From NCBI GenBank assembly GCA_015487895.1, contig WFOW01000404.1, forward strand, positions 1-20,162: DNA of 20,162 nt. Reading direction: 5' to 3'. The position numbers and the translations under genes are program-made. The notes under the pieces are model-generated. The model searched no databases, was not told the origin of the DNA, and saw only the letters and a list, made by a program, of their open reading frames with translations. This DNA is from Gammaproteobacteria bacterium. GTDB lineage: Bacteria > Pseudomonadota > Gammaproteobacteria > S144-34. Positions 15,550-20,162 of this stretch are shown in pieces (position 1 is the stretch's first letter; every line of letters begins with the position of its first letter).

Positions 15550-15578
15550 GGCCGCCGCGGCACCTGCCCGCGGCGGCC
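15550..15578. terminator. Strong hairpin between convergent units (tRNA-Arg and the 15604 gene)
   Basis: Arms GGCCGCCGCGG and CCGCGGCGGCC (11 perfect pairs) enclose a 7-base loop, 14 bases after tRNA-Arg. The plus strand continues CATTTCCCC and the minus strand TTCCTTCGC: short, imperfect T-tracts both ways. Its place between converging genes suggests a two-way terminator. Confidence 0.65.
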
Positions 15579-15603
15579 CATTTCCCCGACGGCGGGCCCC
15601 GCC

Positions 15604-17361
15604 TCAGAAGCCCTCGTCGGGATCCACGGCCCAGTCGATGGCATCGAGCCGTGCGGCGGCGCCGCCGTCCGCCGGACGCCGATCCACCCCCAGCGCCGGG
15701 TCGCCGGGGTCGGCGGCCCAGCCGGGCCCGCCGCGGGGCTCCACGCACTCGCCCGTGTACGGATCGTCCCGGCCGCAGCCGCTGCCCGATCCGCCGCCGC
15801 CCTGCTCCGGCGTCGGCTGACCGGTCCAGTCGCCGGTGAGCCTCGGATCCTCCTCCACATCTTCCTCGTCCTCTCCCAGCGGGAGATCCACCGCCACCTC
15901 CGTGCAGCCCTCGCCGGGGCGCCCGGAGTACGCGGGCCCTCCACCGCACTCGGGCCTGGGCATGCCGCTTTCGGACCCCGCGTCCCTGCCCTCACCGTCA
16001 TCGGAGCCGTCGCTGGACCCCTCGTCCGAGCCATCGTCTGAATCGCCGCCCGAGTCTTCACCCGAGCCACTGTCGCCCGTCTCCTCGCCCGACGCCGATC
16101 CCTCGTCGCCCTCAGCGCTCCCTGGCTGCGTGCCCCCGCTCCCGGCGTCCTCCTCCGAGCCGGAACCGCCGCTGGAGGCTCCCGCGCCTCCCCCACTCTG
16201 ACCGCGGCCGCCCGCCGAGAACCCCTCGTACTCCTGCACCGTGGTGTTGCCGTCGCGATCGACCACCATGACCACGGTCTTCCCGTCGTCACCGCGCCCC
16301 ACGAACACCACGCTCCCGTCCGGACGGGCGAGTGCCACGGTGCCGTCGTCCCGGCGGTAGCGACGGGTGCCGTCGGGGTCCGTGCCCTCGTAGCGAAAGT
16401 CGGGCGCGATGGCCTCGCTGCGCGGCGGCTCGTCCTGGTTGCGATACTCCCGGCTCACGCTGCCGTCCGCATTGACGCGCCGGACCTCCTCGGTCCCGTC
16501 ACGGTGATAGACGATGCTGGTGCGGCCATCCTTCGAGAACGCCACCGTATTGCCTCGCCCATCGCCTCCGAAATGCGGGGCCCTCTCGAGGCGCTCCTCG
16601 CCCTGCCGGTACTCGTCGTACGCCTGCTTTCCGGAACCGACGAGGAAGCTCACGACCGCCGAGGGAACCGCGGCACCGGGGCCGCCGCCCGGGGTCACCA
16701 CGGCTGCTGCGGCGCCCTCGCCCGCGGCCTGGAATCCCGCGCCCAGGATCCGGCCGCCGGTGTCCTCGGGCCCGTCCATCGCCCAGCCGCGACCCCGCAC
16801 GCCGGCCGGCCCCCTCTTCGGCCCTTTGCCGCGCCGCAGGGCATCGGCTGCCGAAAGCCCCGCCGCTGGGCGCGGCCGGCGGCCGGCTGCCGCGTGGTCG
16901 CCGCCGAGCGCCTTACGGGCCTCCGTCACGGGACCGGCACGGCTGCCCGCGGCGAGCGGCCCTGCGCGGCGCTGTCTCTTGCCGGCACGCAGCAGGCCGG
17001 CGGCGCTGCCCGCCTCCTTCGCGGGCCGCCTGCCGGGCCCGATGCGCTTCGCGTCGAACACCCCGCGGCCGATCCGCCTCAGGCGGGCGGGCCCGCCGTC
17101 CACGGGCGCCCGCCGCTCGGCCCGGCCCGCACCCGTCCCGCCGGCAGCCTTCGGCCCCGGAAAGACGGCGGCGGCTGCCTGTCTGCCACAGCCCCTGGCC
17201 TGAAGACGCAAGGCCACACCGGACACCTTCGGGTCACCCTTGCGCTTCTCGGCTGCGCAGGGCGCCTCCTTTTCCTTCTGCCCGCCCGCCGGCGCGGCAT
17301 AGGCCACGCCAGCCAGCGCCAGCGAAACCGCCAGAGCTATCGAGGAGATCCGCCATCGCAT
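15604..17361 (-). CDS. Exported protein of unknown function with DG-type short repeats and acidic low-complexity tract
   Basis: I do not recognise the family. The 585-residue product starts with a Sec signal (MRWRISS, then a hydrophobic run to about residue 23, with likely cleavage after VAYA). From there to about 230 it is rich in Arg, Lys, Gly and Ala and strongly basic. About 278-380 holds at least eight short units centred on DG (KDGR, RDGT, ADGS, PDGT, DDGT, PDGS, DDGK, RDGN), probably beta hairpins. About 380-465 is an acidic Ser/Gly/Asp/Glu tract. The last 120 residues carry four cysteines (PECGGG, EGCTEV, GSGCGR, GECVEP). ATG 17361 is chosen because GGAGGG lies eight bases upstream and the signal peptide begins there, although the frame is open further. 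It is third of three minus-strand genes. Confidence 0.7.
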   Translation of the reverse strand: MRWRISSIALAVSLALAGVAYAAPAGGQKEKEAPCAAEKRKGDPKVSGVALRLQARGCGRQAAAAVFPGPKAAGGTGAGRAERRAPVDGGPARLRRIGRGVFDAKRIGPGRRPAKEAGSAAGLLRAGKRQRRAGPLAAGSRAGPVTEARKALGGDHAAAGRRPRPAAGLSAADALRRGKGPKRGPAGVRGRGWAMDGPEDTGGRILGAGFQAAGEGAAAAVVTPGGGPGAAVPSAVVSFLVGSGKQAYDEYRQGEERLERAPHFGGDGRGNTVAFSKDGRTSIVYHRDGTEEVRRVNADGSVSREYRNQDEPPRSEAIAPDFRYEGTDPDGTRRYRRDDGTVALARPDGSVVFVGRGDDGKTVVMVVDRDGNTTVQEYEGFSAGGRGQSGGGAGASSGGSGSEEDAGSGGTQPGSAEGDEGSASGEETGDSGSGEDSGGDSDDGSDEGSSDGSDDGEGRDAGSESGMPRPECGGGPAYSGRPGEGCTEVAVDLPLGEDEEDVEEDPRLTGDWTGQPTPEQGGGGSGSGCGRDDPYTGECVEPRGGPGWAADPGDPALGVDRRPADGGAAARLDAIDWAVDPDEGF

Positions 17362-17421
17362 GGTTCCGACCCTCCGCGTTCCTGTCCCGTCGTCGTCCGT
17401 GCGTCGCGCACGCGGTCCAAG

Positions 17422-17439
17422 CGGTTCAGGCCGGAACCG
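17422..17439. repeat. Short inverted repeat in the 185-base gap before the 15604 gene
   Basis: CGGTTC and GAACCG flank six bases, 61 bases upstream of the ATG at 17361. No convincing sigma-70, sigma-54 or sigma-28 promoter was found in this gap, so the repeat is recorded only as a possible operator or RNA hairpin. Confidence 0.25.
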
Positions 17440-17494
17440 TCCCGGCGGCCCGGACGAAGCCGTGACCGATGCGACGGGAATGGAACGCGCCCCG

Positions 17495-17533
17495 GGCGGA
17501 TCCCGCCGCCGGAGTGCGGCGGCGGGATCCGCC
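17495..17533. terminator. 17-bp perfect inverted repeat downstream of the 17547 gene
   Basis: Arms 17495-17511 and 17517-17533 are perfectly complementary over 17 bases around the 5-base loop GAGTG. The hairpin lies 13 bases after the stop of the 17547 gene on the minus strand. The sequence after it (GGGGCGCGTTCCATTCC) has no real T-run, so it may stop transcription only partly, protect the message end, or be a binding site. It separates the last two genes of the secreted set. Confidence 0.55.
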
Positions 17534-17546
17534 GGCAATGCGCGCG

Positions 17547-18611
17547 TCAGCGGCGAAAATAGTGCATGCCCGGCCGCGGGAAGTGTTCGCCGCACTCCCG
17601 CCTGAGGCCGAAGTGCCGGATCACGGCGAGCGCCTCCCGGGCCTCCCGCTCGTTCGGGAACACGAGGACGGACGCCCGCCCCGAGAGCAGGAACCACTTC
17701 CCGCCCCTGCGGGCCACACGCAGGGAAGCCGGATCGAAGGGCGGCTTGCAGACCTCGCCGGGGGCGCTCCCGGCGACCGGGCGCCCGCCCCTGAGGAAAT
17801 AGGTCATCGAGGCCTTGGGCCGCCCGACGTAGCACACGCGGTCCGGGCGGTGGTGGCGCAGGATACGGAGCGCCCGTTCCGCGCGGCGCCGGTCGTGCAT
17901 GAACTCGAAGGTGTCGCCGTAGCGTCCCCTGATGACGTACACCGGCAAGTCGCTATCCGACTCGAGCACCCAGCGATCATGCGGCCTGCGCCGGTGGGGG
18001 ATGGTCGCGACCCGCAGGCTGCCCACGTCGATCGGCGTGCAGTCGAGCCTCGGCGGCGCCGGCCGCACCGTGACGCTCCCGCCGCTCTCCGCCCGGCGCG
18101 GACCGGACGGTCCTCGTGCCGACCCACGGCTGGGCGCGGGCACGGCAACCGGCGCCGTCGTGGCGAGGTAGGTGCCCCTTCCCACGTTGCGCACCAGGAT
18201 GGTGAACCTCCCGCCGTTCGCGGCCGCGTTCCAGACGCGATCCGCCAGGGCATGGTTGAACTCCACGCGCACCCTGCCGCCCCTCATGCGGACGGTGGGC
18301 GTGCGCCCATCCGTCGGAACGCGGACCGTGATCCGGCCGCCGCGGCTCTCGCCGGGCCGGTCGACGCCCCGGTCCATCCACACGCACTCGCCGCGCGCCG
18401 GCATCCCAGGACGCCTTCCGGCACGCGCCCCAAAGCGGATCTCGCCCGCCTCGAAGCGCAGATCCTGCGCGGGTCCCTGGCAGGCCATCTCCCAGTATCG
18501 CGCCGCCGCCGCATCCTCCGCCGGGACGGATGCCAGCCCAAGGGCCGCCGTCGCGAGGGCGGGCGCCATCGCCCGGGCCACCCTTTTCCTGCACAAAGAT
18601 CCTCTCGCCAT
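17547..18611 (-). CDS. Exported protein of unknown function with duplicated C-terminal module
   Basis: I do not recognise the family. The 354-residue product has a basic n-region and a hydrophobic run (about residues 14-29), with probable cleavage near AAAA before RYWEM. Residues about 38-155 form a first domain with Cys44 and Cys76 and many beta-type stretches. Residues 191-274 and 288-354 are diverged copies of one module. Each begins with Cys, then P[I/F]D..SLRVA, a W[V/F]LL-like strand, A..AL..[I/L]RH, Cys, then a (G/P)RP...M.YF.R end. All six mature cysteines lie at matching places, suggesting disulphides. The ATG has GAGGAG seven bases upstream. It follows the 18729 gene by 117 bases. 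Confidence 0.75.
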   Translation of the reverse strand: MARGSLCRKRVARAMAPALATAALGLASVPAEDAAAARYWEMACQGPAQDLRFEAGEIRFGARAGRRPGMPARGECVWMDRGVDRPGESRGGRITVRVPTDGRTPTVRMRGGRVRVEFNHALADRVWNAAANGGRFTILVRNVGRGTYLATTAPVAVPAPSRGSARGPSGPRRAESGGSVTVRPAPPRLDCTPIDVGSLRVATIPHRRRPHDRWVLESDSDLPVYVIRGRYGDTFEFMHDRRRAERALRILRHHRPDRVCYVGRPKASMTYFLRGGRPVAGSAPGEVCKPPFDPASLRVARRGGKWFLLSGRASVLVFPNEREAREALAVIRHFGLRRECGEHFPRPGMHYFRR

Positions 18612-18728
18612 GTCTGCGCTCCTCTTCGACGCTTCGCCAGGCAGTTCCCGGCGGCGGCTCGGCTCTCCGGGTCTCCACGCCCGTCACGAGAGCCACCCAA
18701 CGCGACGCCCGAACAGGGCAGGGCCGGT

Positions 18729-20141
18729 TCACTCGACCGGCTCGTAGAGCACCCTGTATTGCAGCCGTCCGCTCGGCCCCTTCGTGCTGTCCCCGATACG
18801 GTGAAAGATCTTCCGGCCCCGCACCGACTCCCTCAGCCGTAGTGCGTCGCCCGGCTTGCTGCGGAATGCCAATCCCCACACAGGGATCTCCATCCGGGCC
18901 ACGTCATCCCCTCCTCCGGCGAGGAAGGAATCGCGGTCGACCACCCGGAAGACCGCCTTGGGCCCGACGCCACGGAGGGATGCGTAGGTCCGCGAAACGG
19001 CAAACGTGGCGATCGGATTGCCGGCGATCGTCTTCGCCCCGTCCCACACCTCCTTCTGGGTGCACTCCTTCACCTGGTCGAGGGTGAGGCACATGTGCCA
19101 CATGGTGGGCGACCGGGTGTCGCCGTCATGGATGACCTCCAGGAGCTCGGCCTGCACGACCACCCGCCAGCGCGGCGGATCCCCCTTGCAGGCCTCCCCG
19201 GCGGGCGGGGTGCCCTCTGCGGGCATGCCGCGAACCGCATTCCGCGCCCCGCGTCCCCCGAGCCAGACCCGCACGCAGTCCGTCCACGTCACCACCCGCC
19301 CGCGCAGCGGCACCCGCATACGCTGGCCCGGCTCGAGCACCTTCCAGCCGAGGCTGGAGACGCGGCGCGGGCGCGGCCCCGCGCTCCCCGGCCCGATCCC
19401 GCCCCACACGAAGAGCTCGACCGCGGCCCGCCGGGTGCGGCTGGTGTTCTCCAGAACGACGACGGGCTGCCATTCCTTCCAGCGATCGCGTGCGAGCCGC
19501 GGATTCTCCAGCCGCACCTCGCGCACCCGCACCGTGCCGCGCGCGCCCTCGCGCTGCACCCGCATCAGATCCTGCAGCCCCGCACCCGCCGCACGCGTGC
19601 GGCCATCCGGCGCACGCGCCACGCCCGGCGCCGCCCACCCCTTCCCGGGCTGCAGCCGGGCCACGGACGGCGCGTTTCGGCGCAGCAGGTCTGGACGCAA
19701 CGTCCTGGGCGTGGTCGGCACCTTCGCGCCGGAGCCACCCACGGCCGCGCGGCCGCCGAGCGCGGAGCCCAGCCGGCCCGCAGCCCCGGCGGCGCGCCCG
19801 CCCGGTTCCCGCGCCCGCTCGCAGACGCGCACCACGGGGGCCCGCTCCTGCGGCGCGAAGTTCCCGGCGCCGCCGTACCGGATCACCAGCCGGACCCGGG
19901 GCGGCGGGACGTCGGCAGGCAGCCGCAGCACCAGGGAGCGGTCGTCGCGCCGGACCACCGTGAGCTCGCGCCTGTAGCCGCGCCGGCTTCCCTCCCCGAA
20001 GGCATAGACCGACACGGCGCCCAGGTAGCGGCCCACCGCGCGCACCGTGTCGCCGGGCCGCGCGCAGGGGCGCCGGGCCTCCACGCGCTCGATCCGGGGA
20101 CCGTCGGCGGTGAACGGGACATACCCCTTGCTTCCCGCCAT
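18729..20141 (-). CDS. Protein of unknown function with IPT/TIG-like N-terminal region, possibly cut by the window edge
   Basis: I do not recognise the family. From ATG 20141 the product has 470 residues, but the frame stays open to the right edge and no good ribosome-binding site precedes this ATG. Because the two following genes encode signal peptides and this one lacks one, the true start may lie outside the window. Residues about 14-106 resemble an IPT/TIG-like beta sandwich (RIERVEARRPCARPGDTVRA; RVRLVIRYGG). About 106-200 is an Arg/Ala/Gly linker. About 203-296 is a second beta-rich part (VVVLENTSRTRRAAVELFVW). About 323-470 is a third, with acidic clusters (Asp339/Asp341, Asp402/Asp404, Asp412/Asp413) that could bind calcium in a C2-like way. 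This is inference only. Confidence 0.65.
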   Translation of the reverse strand: MAGSKGYVPFTADGPRIERVEARRPCARPGDTVRAVGRYLGAVSVYAFGEGSRRGYRRELTVVRRDDRSLVLRLPADVPPPRVRLVIRYGGAGNFAPQERAPVVRVCERAREPGGRAAGAAGRLGSALGGRAAVGGSGAKVPTTPRTLRPDLLRRNAPSVARLQPGKGWAAPGVARAPDGRTRAAGAGLQDLMRVQREGARGTVRVREVRLENPRLARDRWKEWQPVVVLENTSRTRRAAVELFVWGGIGPGSAGPRPRRVSSLGWKVLEPGQRMRVPLRGRVVTWTDCVRVWLGGRGARNAVRGMPAEGTPPAGEACKGDPPRWRVVVQAELLEVIHDGDTRSPTMWHMCLTLDQVKECTQKEVWDGAKTIAGNPIATFAVSRTYASLRGVGPKAVFRVVDRDSFLAGGGDDVARMEIPVWGLAFRSKPGDALRLRESVRGRKIFHRIGDSTKGPSGRLQYRVLYEPVE

Positions 20142-20162
20142 GGCGATCTCAACGCCCCCGAG

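Noticed and set aside
17362..17835. N-terminal extension of the 15604 gene by 158 codons
   Set aside because: It would overlap the end of the 17547 gene and the 17-bp inverted repeat, and would bury a clear signal peptide and ribosome-binding site at 17361.
18661..18694. Inverted repeat GGCTCTC/GAGAGCC between the 18729 and 17547 genes
   Set aside because: Seven pairs with a 20-base loop and no T-run; likely chance, and it gives no reason to split the two genes into separate units.

Overview
The window is very GC-rich DNA with compact, tightly packed genes. It most likely comes from a polarly flagellated gammaproteobacterium of the Chromatiales/Ectothiorhodospira type. The evidence for this is inference from gene order: an flgB-to-flgL run next to cheR, with flgA, flgM, flgN and a YcgR-type PilZ gene pointing the other way, plus sigma-54 and sigma-28 promoters, as in Pseudomonas-like flagellar regulons. 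No species-specific marker was recognised.

Region 1 (1-10440, minus strand) is a complete axial flagellar operon: flgB, C, D, E, F, G, H, I, J, K, L in that order of transcription. It encodes the rod, hook cap, hook, L and P rings, the rod-cap/muramidase and the hook-filament junction. A near-perfect sigma-54 promoter (10336-10352) precedes flgB. A near-perfect sigma-28 promoter (7-33) reads out of the left edge after flgL and probably drives a flagellin gene just outside the window. The last codons and stop of flgL are tandemly duplicated.

Region 2 (10441-15248) holds cheR (minus) and a divergent plus-strand set. That set is a soluble chemoreceptor with a C-terminal zinc-binding CZB domain, then flgA (overlapping it), flgM, flgN and a PilZ/YcgR brake protein. 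The cheR-receptor gap carries candidate sigma-28 promoters on both strands and a strong sigma-54 promoter toward the receptor. flgM has its own sigma-28 promoter. Together these genes cover receptor methylation, P-ring assembly, the anti-sigma checkpoint, junction-protein chaperoning and c-di-GMP control of motility.

Region 3 (15249-15603) contains tRNA-Ala(CGC) and tRNA-Arg(CCU), both with encoded CCA, followed by a strong hairpin between convergent transcription units.

Region 4 (15604-20162, minus strand) holds three genes I cannot assign to known families. The first in transcription order may be cut by the right edge. The second encodes an exported protein with a duplicated C-terminal module. 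The third encodes an exported protein with a basic N-terminal half, DG-rich short repeats and an acidic Ser/Gly/Asp tract. They are the least explained part of the window and the best candidate for something undescribed. No insertion sequence, CRISPR array, phage gene or rRNA was seen.
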